From positions 1-64,000 of the forward strand of contig SUVR01000003.1 in NCBI GenBank assembly GCA_015061915.1: DNA of 64,000 nt, in the 5' to 3' direction. This DNA is from Lentisphaerota bacterium. GTDB lineage: Bacteria > Verrucomicrobiota > Lentisphaeria > Victivallales > UBA1829. A model generated the notes under the pieces. It was not told where the DNA came from. It saw only the letters and a program-made list of their open reading frames with translations, and did no database searches. This document shows positions 17,893-26,783 of this stretch, one piece after another. Position 1 is the stretch's first letter. Each line of letters starts with the position of its first letter. A program made the translations under genes and the position numbers.

Positions 17893-18880
17893 TTTTCAAG
17901 CCGATGTAATCCGTGCCGCCATCAGCGGAAAGCCCCTGCCTGAAGGAGGTTTCTCCTGGTCACCCGCAAGAATGCAGTTGTTCCGGTTTTGCCAGCGTGC
18001 ATACTTTATCCGGTATTATCTGGCGCAGGGCGGATGGAATATCCATGCACACCCGGCGGCACGCTCCGCCTATCTGGAAAAACATCTGCCCGCATTTGAA
18101 CAATTCCTGAGCCACACTCTGGAACAATCGGTAAGCGATGCCCTGTTTTATGCGGTCCGGCGGGAAAAGAAAGAACGGTTCGACATCTTCCGCCGCGCGT
18201 TGGTGCAGGGGCTGGAACGGCGTATCACTGCCCTGATCATCAGTCTTGAAAAACAGGATTATCTCACCGATCCGAAACTGCCCGGACTGCTGGAATCCTT
18301 CCATGAAGAAGAGGGATTCCTCCATCCGGAAAAGGTCGGAACACGTTGTGCTGCAGCGTTCAGTAAAATTCTTCCTGCCCTGTTGGAAGAAAAAAGTATC
18401 CGGGAAAAGATTGAAAATCTGGAACCACTCTCTCTCCGGCGCAGTGAGGACTTTCTGGCTCTGAACTGGCGCAGTTTCACAGTCTGGCTCCATGCGGGGA
18501 TCATCTGGACCGAGGGCGAAGCCGTCACCAGTCTCCGTTTTCACGCCTTCCGGGAACAGCCGGGATCGATATTGCCGGACCACGGGCTGGAATCTGCTCT
18601 GTTCCGGGAATACGTCCGGCAGAAAATGCACCGGGAGCAGACGCTTTTCAATGTTTTTTCCTTTGACGGGGCGGGAAAGACGGCATACAATACTGTGGAA
18701 CCGGGTCCTGTTGCCGCTGACCGGGTGGAAGTCAGCAGTACCGGTATGCTGCGGATGGTACGGGACAACGGCGAAGTCTGTATGCAGGATTTTGCTGCGG
18801 CATCCGACCCGGAGAAATGTCCGGTCTGCCCCTTCCGGCAGACCTGCACGCTGCTCCATTCAACAGAAATAAAATCTTAA
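17885..18880 (+). CDS. Cas4/AddB-like PD-(D/E)XK protein with 4-Cys cluster and degenerate nuclease motif
   Basis: 'FSWSPARMQLFRFCQRAYFIRYYL' and C-terminal 'CPVCPFRQTC' (C...CX2CX5C); ATG at 17885 overlaps the pfkB stop. Confidence 0.6.
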   Translation: MRDFQADVIRAAISGKPLPEGGFSWSPARMQLFRFCQRAYFIRYYLAQGGWNIHAHPAARSAYLEKHLPAFEQFLSHTLEQSVSDALFYAVRREKKERFDIFRRALVQGLERRITALIISLEKQDYLTDPKLPGLLESFHEEEGFLHPEKVGTRCAAAFSKILPALLEEKSIREKIENLEPLSLRRSEDFLALNWRSFTVWLHAGIIWTEGEAVTSLRFHAFREQPGSILPDHGLESALFREYVRQKMHREQTLFNVFSFDGAGKTAYNTVEPGPVAADRVEVSSTGMLRMVRDNGEVCMQDFAAASDPEKCPVCPFRQTCTLLHSTEIKS

Positions 18881-18906
18881 CATATCAACATCAAGGAGTT
18901 ACAAAA

Positions 18907-19296
18907 ATGAAAATTGCAGTTACCTGTGAAAATGAACAAGTCTTTCAGCACTTCGGCCACACCCCCGGTTTTGCCGTGTTTGAAACGGAAGCCGGACAGA
19001 TCATCAACGAAAAACGGGTCTCTTCCGGCGACTCCGGACACGGCGCTCTGGCGGGTCTGCTGGCAGAAGAAAAGATCGATCTTCTGATCTGCGGCGGAAT
19101 CGGCGGCGGTGCGGTCAACGCCCTGACCAGCTTCGGGATCCATGTGGTCGGCGGTGCGGAAGGGAACGTGCGGGAAGTGGTGGAAGCGTTGCTGAACGGA
19201 ACATTGAAAGTCCGTGAGGATTTCCATTGCAACCATCACCACGGCGAAGGTCATACCTGCCACGGCCACAGCTGCGGCGGCAAGTGCAGCCATTGA
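18907..19296 (+). CDS. NifX/NifB-like dinitrogenase Fe-Mo cofactor-binding family protein with His/Cys-rich tail
   Basis: 'MKIAVTCENEQVFQHFGHTPGFAVFE', 'LLICGGIGGGAVNAL', tail 'HCNHHHGEGHTCHGHSCGGKCSH'. Confidence 0.82.
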   Translation: MKIAVTCENEQVFQHFGHTPGFAVFETEAGQIINEKRVSSGDSGHGALAGLLAEEKIDLLICGGIGGGAVNALTSFGIHVVGGAEGNVREVVEALLNGTLKVREDFHCNHHHGEGHTCHGHSCGGKCSH

Positions 19297-19305
19297 TGGT
19301 GTTTT

Positions 19306-19338
19306 ACGGGTGAAATGTTTTGAGATCGTTTCACCCGT
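19306..19338. terminator. Bidirectional hairpin terminator between convergent genes
   Basis: ACGGGTGAAA-loop-TTTCACCCGT, followed by TTTTC. Confidence 0.75.
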
Positions 19339-19356
19339 TTTCTCCGTTGCAGAAAA

Positions 19357-21444
19357 TTATTTCTTCTCCTTCGCCGGTTCTGTCTTCGGGGCAACCAATG
19401 CTCCCAGATTGGATCCGGCAAGGCGTTTCATCAGGTCTTTCACTTCATCCAGACTGTAAATCGGCTTGATGCTTTTGAGCTCTTTCATAAGCATGGAGTT
19501 CATAGTCTGGGGGAACCAGCGCAGGCGATCACCGCTTTCGCTGAGGATATTGCCCCGTGACTGAAGGACCATCCGTTTGTAGAAGATATCTGCACTCAAC
19601 GGCAGACTGTGACGCAATATTTCGCCGCCGAAACAGTGGATAAACGCCTTGAGGTCCTTATCTTCCGCCAGTTCCCCGGCTTCCAGCGCCATGAGGGCAG
19701 CTTTCCGGCGGTAGTGGAAACGGTATTTACGGTCTGTCGGAACAGTACGGTAATCCTTCGGAGCATTGATGATGTCCAGCAGATCTTCAGTGGTGGAGCT
19801 GATTCTTCTGTACGCGCAGAAGGTTCCGGGATACCAGTCCGGCGCAGTTTTGGTTCCATAAAGTTCCATGCCCCTGAAACGCATGATCTTTGCTGCGTTC
19901 AGGAGAGCGATCGCCCGGTCATCCCGGCTGAGTTTTTCATCTTTGGACTTTGCCAGATACGCGTTCATCTGATCCAGATACTGCAGATCTGTTTTATTGT
20001 GAAACATATTCATATACTTGCGTGCGATATCCTCTCTGCCTTCCCGGAGGGCACGGCGCGCAACGAGATCAATGATCCCCCAGGCAGCGCTATAGCCTTC
20101 CTTCTCTTTCAAATGCGGCACGGCGATCCGTTCAGCGAAAGCCACTGCTTCATCAAGGGAGAGGAAGATCTCCAGAATTTCAGCGAGGTCCTGACTCATC
20201 AGAGAGGGATCGCCCTTGAAAAAACACTCTGCCGCTTCCACAAAGTCTCTGCGTCGGAGAAGGGCATTGCCCAGGTGTCCATACACGTCTGACTGGAGGG
20301 GAATCCTGATCTGCTCATAATCCATACCGTAATCCTCCCGCATCAGAACGCCTGCGCCGTCAGCGAGTTTAGCGTTTTTTGCCATTTCCAGCCACTGCTG
20401 CAGCTTCTTGATCACGCGGGGGTTATTTCCTTTGTGCCGTGCGATCTTTGCTTCCAGGAACACCGAGATCAGAGAAGGTTTTTCGATCTGGGCAAGGAAT
20501 TTCTCCGCTTCTTTCAGATTGCCGGAAACGTAGGCATGATACGCACAAATGTCGGCATTTTTCATTTTGTATCCGGCGGCAAGGTAGCGGAACCGTTCCG
20601 TATTGCCCTCCAGGATCGCCAGCACTTCGCGGCAGACCGGATCCGCCACCAGATCCTTGTACTGAGCAGGAGGCAGATTGCTGATGTAACGCCACGGCAG
20701 AAAATCTCCGCCCGTCTGCTGATAATCCGGATCATTCTGCAACGCTTCGATGGCGGTACGGACCACTTTCACCGGATCTCTACCGAACTTGACTTCCGTG
20801 TAATAGGATGCCCGCGCCAGACCGGCGGTATCCGCAAAACCTGCCCGGACAGCATTCCGGCAGTTCGTGTAATGGGTATGCAGGTCCAGCTTACAATAAT
20901 TTCCCAGCATATAATGGACCCAGACTGTCCGGTAATGGCGTTTTTCCGGCGGCAGCTGCAGCAGTTTCATCCAAGAGGGCGGAGGCGTTGAACCGCCATC
21001 CGGCGTCATTTCCGTACAACCGGCAAGGTACAGGCGGAACTCATCCAGTTCGGGAGGCAGTTCCGGATAATCTTTCAGACCGGTCGTAAGGCTCCAGGTA
21101 CCCATAAAATTGGTAAACGCCGTGATCATTTTCTTCTGTTCCGCCTCCGGAGTCTTTGGCAGATAACGCTTTACTGCGTCCCGGAAGTCCTGAACAGCCG
21201 CTTCCTTTGTGGGCAGACCTTTTTCAAACTTTCCGGCAGGCGGCAGCATTTCCGGATAAAGTTCCACAAAACGGCAGATCGCCTTCCGCTTTTCCAGCAG
21301 GATCTCATAGGGATTGACATCATTATCGTTATACTGCGGCAGATAATACGGTCCGCACGCCTCGGCAGGGGCGGGAGTAATCAGGGCAGCGGTCGCAGTG
21401 GTGAACAGCAGGGCGGGCAGAAGCAGTTTTTTCACGGTTCTCAT
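19357..21444 (-). CDS. Secreted hypothetical protein with 'ACGPYYLP' mature N-terminus
   Basis: Signal peptide MRTVKKLLLPALLFTTATAALITPAPAEA then CGPYYLPQYND; helical repeat-rich. Confidence 0.6.
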   Translation of the reverse strand: MRTVKKLLLPALLFTTATAALITPAPAEACGPYYLPQYNDNDVNPYEILLEKRKAICRFVELYPEMLPPAGKFEKGLPTKEAAVQDFRDAVKRYLPKTPEAEQKKMITAFTNFMGTWSLTTGLKDYPELPPELDEFRLYLAGCTEMTPDGGSTPPPSWMKLLQLPPEKRHYRTVWVHYMLGNYCKLDLHTHYTNCRNAVRAGFADTAGLARASYYTEVKFGRDPVKVVRTAIEALQNDPDYQQTGGDFLPWRYISNLPPAQYKDLVADPVCREVLAILEGNTERFRYLAAGYKMKNADICAYHAYVSGNLKEAEKFLAQIEKPSLISVFLEAKIARHKGNNPRVIKKLQQWLEMAKNAKLADGAGVLMREDYGMDYEQIRIPLQSDVYGHLGNALLRRRDFVEAAECFFKGDPSLMSQDLAEILEIFLSLDEAVAFAERIAVPHLKEKEGYSAAWGIIDLVARRALREGREDIARKYMNMFHNKTDLQYLDQMNAYLAKSKDEKLSRDDRAIALLNAAKIMRFRGMELYGTKTAPDWYPGTFCAYRRISSTTEDLLDIINAPKDYRTVPTDRKYRFHYRRKAALMALEAGELAEDKDLKAFIHCFGGEILRHSLPLSADIFYKRMVLQSRGNILSESGDRLRWFPQTMNSMLMKELKSIKPIYSLDEVKDLMKRLAGSNLGALVAPKTEPAKEKK

Positions 21445-21448
21445 CTTT

Positions 21449-22531
21449 TTATTCCTTTATTTGAACGGTTAACGGGGTTGTCTTTGCGGGGTCGATCCCT
21501 TTACAGCGAATCCAGAGGTACGGTTTTTCGGTTCCGGCAGGCGGCAGCATAAGGCGCAGGGTCTTCCGGTCATAACTCAGTTCGGCGCCGTTGAAAGTAT
21601 CCTGATCCATAAGAACAAGATCTTTATTCCAAGTTAATTCCAGCGTGACATTTTCCGGGAAAAAACCGATGTTCCCGATGAAAAGATGCCACGCGCCCCC
21701 TTCCTGTTCCTCCCAACGGAGCGGAAGAGATGGAGTATAACTTTTTCCACGGCAGAGAGTAAGCGCATTTTCAAGATCCAACGCGTCCGGATCGCCCATC
21801 ACACCGAGCCGGAATCCAATCACCTCTCTTCCGCGGGCAAGATCTGCAACCAGAGCCAAGTCCGGCTTGATCACTTTTCCCCGTTCCACCGTGTTGGAAT
21901 AGAGGGGAAGTGCCACTTTGTACGGCAGCTGCAGGGCGTCGGCACGGTCGAGAGCTGTCCGGGCGATGGCTTCATCCAGAATGAACCAGGAGCCGTCTTT
22001 ATTTTTTGTAAGTCCATGTACTTGAAGGACATAATAATCACACGCCTTTGCCAGTTCCCGGAAGGCGGTGGTATGGCGGAGATGACACGGCAATACCGTT
22101 GCGGAAAGTTTCACGCCGGGCAAACACTTCCGCAATTCAAGCATAAGTTCTTTGTAATAAGAGATCTTTGATTCCGGTGCATCCAGATCGATCTGCAATT
22201 CCCCGCAGGCGCTCCACGATTTATACAACGCTGCAATCTCGTCTGTAAGAGCCGGAACAGATTTTTTCATATGGGTAATATGGATGCGAATCACCGGTAC
22301 AGAACGGAGCGGACCGGCAAACGCCGACAGCGGGATCCGGACCGTTTTTCCGGTATTCTCCAACTCTCCGGCAAGATAATAGATTTTTCCGGAACTTAAT
22401 CTGTAATAATCGGTTACAGCTTTTTTCAATCCATCGTTATGCTGCCGGTTCCAGACATACATACCGGGGTCAGCCGCCGTCAGGAACAGCGGCAACAGAA
22501 GCAACAACAACAGAAGCAGAATCTTCCCCAT
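21449..22531 (-). CDS. DUF3142-like secreted protein
   Basis: Signal peptide; 'LQIDLDAPESKISYYKELMLELRKCLPGVKLSATVLPCHL', 'CDYYVLQVHGL'. Confidence 0.6.
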   Translation of the reverse strand: MGKILLLLLLLLLPLFLTAADPGMYVWNRQHNDGLKKAVTDYYRLSSGKIYYLAGELENTGKTVRIPLSAFAGPLRSVPVIRIHITHMKKSVPALTDEIAALYKSWSACGELQIDLDAPESKISYYKELMLELRKCLPGVKLSATVLPCHLRHTTAFRELAKACDYYVLQVHGLTKNKDGSWFILDEAIARTALDRADALQLPYKVALPLYSNTVERGKVIKPDLALVADLARGREVIGFRLGVMGDPDALDLENALTLCRGKSYTPSLPLRWEEQEGGAWHLFIGNIGFFPENVTLELTWNKDLVLMDQDTFNGAELSYDRKTLRLMLPPAGTEKPYLWIRCKGIDPAKTTPLTVQIKE

Positions 22532-22841
22532 GATATTTCCCTTTGCACAACCTTTTTTATATGGTGACCGAAGGGCGTATTATATACCATACCTCCACAA
22601 AAATCAAATGGAATAACAAAAATTTTTTCGTATTTTTTTTCGTAATTTTTTGCTTTTCACTGTAAGATTTCAAGTATCGATTTCAGGAAAGATAACATTC
22701 CGGTGAAACATAAGATTTTTTTCCGGAAAGGGCTTGATTTTCCGTTTAAAACTGCTACATTACGCTTTTGAATCTATTTTAAATCGTTAATTTTCAATAT
22801 GAAAATTGAACTGTTCAGCAGAGAAAGAAGGAAAAACGGTT

Positions 22842-23999
22842 ATGACAGACGAAACCGCAGCATCACAGATGGAAAAGCTTTCTTTTCCCGCCATTTTGAA
22901 AAAATATACCTCCCTCTCCGGCAGAGCATCCCGGAAGGAACTTTTGATTTTCCTGATCGGGACTGTTGCCGTCAATGCCATTGTCCTGCTGTTGACATTT
23001 CTGACGGCGTGTGTCCTTTCCCTGAAGATCTATCCCAATCGCAGTCTGTGCGATATGGATCTCAGCTGGATCTGCTCTTTCCAGACGATTCTGTTTGCGG
23101 TGCTGGTACTTGCCACGATCCCCGTTGCCGTGCAGCGTCTGCATGATCTGGGAAAAGGTGGAAAATTCTATGCCCCCTTCCCTGTCTGGGTCATGCTGAA
23201 TATGCTTTTACCTGTTCTGCCGATCGGTACAGACTGGGTCATTCTGCCGCTTGCCCTGTTGGAAGCATTGCTGTTCTGTTACAGCGCAGTCCTGTGGATC
23301 GTGCTGTTTTTCAAGGGGTCGCAGAAAGAGGAAAATGCCTTCGGTTCCTGCCCCAAACCGATGCAGATCCGGTGGTTACCGGAAAAAGAAGATGCGGAAG
23401 ATATGGCGGAAGAGGAGGAAGTGGAACCATTCAGCCTTTCCGGTTATGTTTCCGGGATTCTGGAAAAATACCGCCAGTTTGACGGCAGAGCATCCAGACG
23501 GGAATTCTGGCAGTTTGTTCTGTTTACAGCAATCGTTTCGGTGGGGCTGACTCTCCTCAACTTTCTGATCATTCTGGTACTTTTCTGGTTTGATCCGGCA
23601 CTGGGAGATTACTTCAGTTTTGAAAATTATCCTGCCAATATCATCTATCTGCCGGTGCTCCTGCCCTTTATTCTAATCAGTTGCATCTGGCGTTTCGGGA
23701 TCCTCTGCCCCGCAGTGGCAGTGGCGATCCGTCGTATGCACGATACCGGCAGAAGCGGCAAGTTTGTTCTGCTGCTGGCACCCTATCTTTTCCTTTCCAC
23801 CATCGGCGACTGGCTGCCTCATTCTCTGTTCCCGCCCGTGGTCAACATTGTTTTCTCTGTGATCGCTCTTCTGGGGGGGGCGGTATTCATTTTCTTTGCC
23901 TGTCAGAAATCCCGGACAGGGGAAAACCAGTATGATCTGCCCGGCGATGACGACGGGGAAGAGGTTGAGGAAAGCGAAGAAGAACCGGAAGAAGAATAA
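22842..23999 (+). CDS. Tandem DUF805-domain membrane protein
   Basis: Two DUF805-like halves: 'LKKYTSLSGRASRKELLIFLI' and 'LEKYRQFDGRASRREFWQFVLF'; 'RLHDLGKGGK' / 'RRMHDTGRSGK'. Confidence 0.75.
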   Translation: MTDETAASQMEKLSFPAILKKYTSLSGRASRKELLIFLIGTVAVNAIVLLLTFLTACVLSLKIYPNRSLCDMDLSWICSFQTILFAVLVLATIPVAVQRLHDLGKGGKFYAPFPVWVMLNMLLPVLPIGTDWVILPLALLEALLFCYSAVLWIVLFFKGSQKEENAFGSCPKPMQIRWLPEKEDAEDMAEEEEVEPFSLSGYVSGILEKYRQFDGRASRREFWQFVLFTAIVSVGLTLLNFLIILVLFWFDPALGDYFSFENYPANIIYLPVLLPFILISCIWRFGILCPAVAVAIRRMHDTGRSGKFVLLLAPYLFLSTIGDWLPHSLFPPVVNIVFSVIALLGGAVFIFFACQKSRTGENQYDLPGDDDGEEVEESEEEPEEE

Positions 24000-24115
24000 G
24001 TCCTGTATGGAAACATCTGGATTTTTTGCAGCATGGGCTTGATTTTCTCCCTTGAACTGCTAAATTATTCCTGTGAAATAAATTGAAAGAACCTGTTAGA
24101 GAAGGAAACAGCAAG

Positions 24116-24595
24116 ATGTCTGAAAACATTACTGAAACACCGGAAAAAAGCGTGAATGCCTTTACAGCTTTTGAACATTATGACGATTTCAAGGGGAAAG
24201 CGACCCGTGGTGAATTCTGGTCGTTCTACCTTTTGGTACACGTGGTGATCCTTCTTCTGATGATCCCGGCAATCCCGGTCTTCTTCCAGGATTCCGGCAA
24301 CGATACCGTCGCTGCAACCAACTGGCACGCACCGCTTGCCCTGGCTCTTCCGATGATCATCTGGGGCTTGATCGTTCTGATCCCGCTTTTCTCTGCGCTG
24401 GTCCGCCGGATCAATGCTACGGAAAAAAAGTTCCGTGTTTATTACATTACGGCTGCCGTTGCAGTGATCGCACTCGGCGTTTGCTGTCTGGTCTTTTCCT
24501 GGATCGGGCTGGCTGCCGTGCTGTTCTGGGTGTTTGAACTGCTGATGATCGGCGGCGGTGTGCTGCCCGAAGAGGCAACTCCGGCAAACGCCTGA
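24116..24595 (+). CDS. DUF805-like membrane protein
   Basis: 'AFEHYDDFKGKATRGEFWSFYLLVHV' plus hydrophobic helices. Confidence 0.65.
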   Translation: MSENITETPEKSVNAFTAFEHYDDFKGKATRGEFWSFYLLVHVVILLLMIPAIPVFFQDSGNDTVAATNWHAPLALALPMIIWGLIVLIPLFSALVRRINATEKKFRVYYITAAVAVIALGVCCLVFSWIGLAAVLFWVFELLMIGGGVLPEEATPANA

Positions 24596-24620
24596 TCCTT
24601 TGCGTCAATGTTTTCTATGT

Positions 24621-24655
24621 GAAACACAGTCTCCGGGCTGTGTTTCATTTTTTTT
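24621..24655 (+). terminator. Rho-independent terminator
   Basis: GAAACACAG-TCTCCGGG-CTGTGTTTC then a T-rich tail. Confidence 0.85.
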
Positions 24656-24713
24656 AAAACGAAAAAACGGGCAGGTTCCTCCGGGGGATCCTGCCCGTTG
24701 AATCAGAGTGTGA

Positions 24714-25754
24714 TCAGATACCGGCAATGGTGGGATACTGTACTTTTTCCGGCTTGCCGGTTTCCGCCGATTTGATGGCAGCTTCGGCAAATGCCACGGT
24801 GTACATCCCCTGAAATTCATCCGTCACAAACTTTTTGTTTTCAGCGATGTGCGCAACAAAATCCCGCAGTTCATCCTGTACGTTATGGGAGCGGACCGCC
24901 ACGGGGATCTGGCTGAATTTCATGTTATCGGTCACAGCGACCACATCCGCTTCGCAGAGTTCGATGAAACCTCTGCCGTTATCACAGACAATGGTCCCTT
25001 TGGTGCCGTGGAGGACGGTGCGCATGGTGTAGGGGCGTTTGACACCGATGGAAACAAAGATCTTACCGATCACGTTGTTGGGGAACTTTGCCACGGCGAA
25101 ACCGCTGTCGTTGTTGGGCCAATCCGGCAGAAACTTGTGGTTCATATAGGCAAAGACTTCTTCCGGATCGCCCGCCAGCCAGCGGAGCAGGTCCAGCGCA
25201 TGGCAGCCGCCGCCGAGGAATCCCTGACGCCCGATCTCTTTGCTGCAGCGCCAGTTTTCCCAGCCGGGGCAGACGGAATAGTCGTGGGCATATTCGCTTT
25301 CCACGGTAACCAGTTCCCCGATTCTTCCGGCATCCAGCAGCATTTTTGCCGTCTGGAAACCGGGAGCATAACGGCAGACCTGACCCGTCATAAAGTATTT
25401 TCCGCTTTCTTTGACAGCGCGGGCGATCTTCTTACATTCCTCCACCGTGGGGGCAAGAGGCTTTTCGCAGGCCACGTGCTTCCCCGCCTTCAAAGCCCGG
25501 ACCGACTGTTCCGCATGGAGATGATCCGGCGTCGCCACAATGATGATGTCCACATCGGACGCATACACTTCCTCCTCGCTTTTTGCCAACGGGATATTGC
25601 GTTCCAGATAATATTGAGTCTGCACGCGATCGTAAACACCAAATGCCGGATCATAGACCAACGCCAATTCCGTATTCGGCAGATCGTATGCCGCTTTTGC
25701 CCAGGCTTCTCCCATACCGAGACCGAGAACTGCAACTTTGAATTTTTTTGTCAT
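24714..25754 (-). CDS. Gfo/Idh/MocA family oxidoreductase
   Basis: 'VAVLGLGMGEAWAKAAY', 'DIIIVATPDHLHAEQSVRALKAGKHVACEKPLAPTVEE'. Confidence 0.9.
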   Translation of the reverse strand: MTKKFKVAVLGLGMGEAWAKAAYDLPNTELALVYDPAFGVYDRVQTQYYLERNIPLAKSEEEVYASDVDIIIVATPDHLHAEQSVRALKAGKHVACEKPLAPTVEECKKIARAVKESGKYFMTGQVCRYAPGFQTAKMLLDAGRIGELVTVESEYAHDYSVCPGWENWRCSKEIGRQGFLGGGCHALDLLRWLAGDPEEVFAYMNHKFLPDWPNNDSGFAVAKFPNNVIGKIFVSIGVKRPYTMRTVLHGTKGTIVCDNGRGFIELCEADVVAVTDNMKFSQIPVAVRSHNVQDELRDFVAHIAENKKFVTDEFQGMYTVAFAEAAIKSAETGKPEKVQYPTIAGI

Positions 25755-25862
25755 GATTCTTCTCCTTCATGTTAAAAAGTTTCTTTATTCTGCCCTACTA
25801 TAAAACCGGATCAAACAGATTTCAAGAAAGATTTATTGAATAATATTCCTGTTTTATTGCCA

Positions 25863-25891
25863 TTGACAAATCATAGAATACGGTTTATATT
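25863..25891 (+). promoter_or_regulatory. Sigma70-type promoter for the AraC-family gene
   Basis: TTGACA - 17 bp - TATATT. Confidence 0.75.
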
Positions 25892-25919
25892 ACCGGAGAA
25901 GAACAACTTGCGAGGATTT

Positions 25920-26783
25920 ATGGAAAAGAAAAAAAGAACTGTTTATAAAAAAGTGGATCATCACCTTTCCCGGGCAAACAGTTTTGCACTGTACGAAGAT
26001 GTTTCCGCTGCGCCAGAGGAACCGCCGGGCGATATGCACCTTGATCCTCAGCTGGTGATCGTGCTGCAGGGGAGTATGGAGTTTGAACAGGGCGGGAAGC
26101 GCATTCTGTGCCGGAGCGGTCAGTTGTGCCTGAGCGGGCCGTATCAGCCGCACAGTGCCCGTTTTTTTGAGGGAACGACCCGTTATCTCGGCTTCACGCT
26201 GGATTTTTATTCGATGAACAGTTTTACGCCTTTTCAGGATGTGAATTATCTTCAGCTGTTTCTGCAGGATCCGGCAGATTTCTGCCCGGTCCAGAGCCGC
26301 CGTGACCGGGCATTTGTTCTCCGGATCGGCAGAAAACTGCACTGGCTGGAACGCAAGAAGCCGGCGGGATACAAAACAGGACAATACCTTGAGATCCATC
26401 GGCTTCTGTGGTTTCTCCATTCCCGGTTCAGTCAACCGGGTAATCTTCCGTACCGCTCCATTCTTCAAATCTACCCTGCCCTGCTGCTGGTACAGAACAG
26501 TCAGGACCGGTTGTTGCCGCTGGACGAGGCGGCGAACGCCTGCAATCTCAGCCGGAGCCGTTTTTCTGCGGTCTTCCGGGAACACATGGGGATCAGTTTC
26601 AATGCGTTTGCTCTGCGCCGGAGACTCAACGCCGCTGCGGGACTTCTGATCTCATCGCCGGAATGCTCTATGAAAGAAATTGCGCAGGAATCCGGTTTTT
26701 CCGATGTCAGTCATTTCTACCGGGCATTCAAAAATGTGTTTCATTGTACGCCGCTGGAATTTCTCCGGAAGCATCAGTCTTGA
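25920..26783 (+). CDS. AraC-family transcriptional regulator
   Basis: Cupin-like N-terminus; C-terminal 'LDEAANACNLSRSRFSAVFREHMGISFNAFALRRRLNAA...EIAQESGFSDVSHFYRAFKNVFHCTPLEFLR'. Confidence 0.9.
   Translation: MEKKKRTVYKKVDHHLSRANSFALYEDVSAAPEEPPGDMHLDPQLVIVLQGSMEFEQGGKRILCRSGQLCLSGPYQPHSARFFEGTTRYLGFTLDFYSMNSFTPFQDVNYLQLFLQDPADFCPVQSRRDRAFVLRIGRKLHWLERKKPAGYKTGQYLEIHRLLWFLHSRFSQPGNLPYRSILQIYPALLLVQNSQDRLLPLDEAANACNLSRSRFSAVFREHMGISFNAFALRRRLNAAAGLLISSPECSMKEIAQESGFSDVSHFYRAFKNVFHCTPLEFLRKHQS

Noticed and set aside
17885-18880. Calling this gene cas4 as part of a CRISPR system
   Set aside because: No cas1/cas2, array or interference genes in the window and the catalytic motif is not apparent; kept only as a Cas4-like fold.
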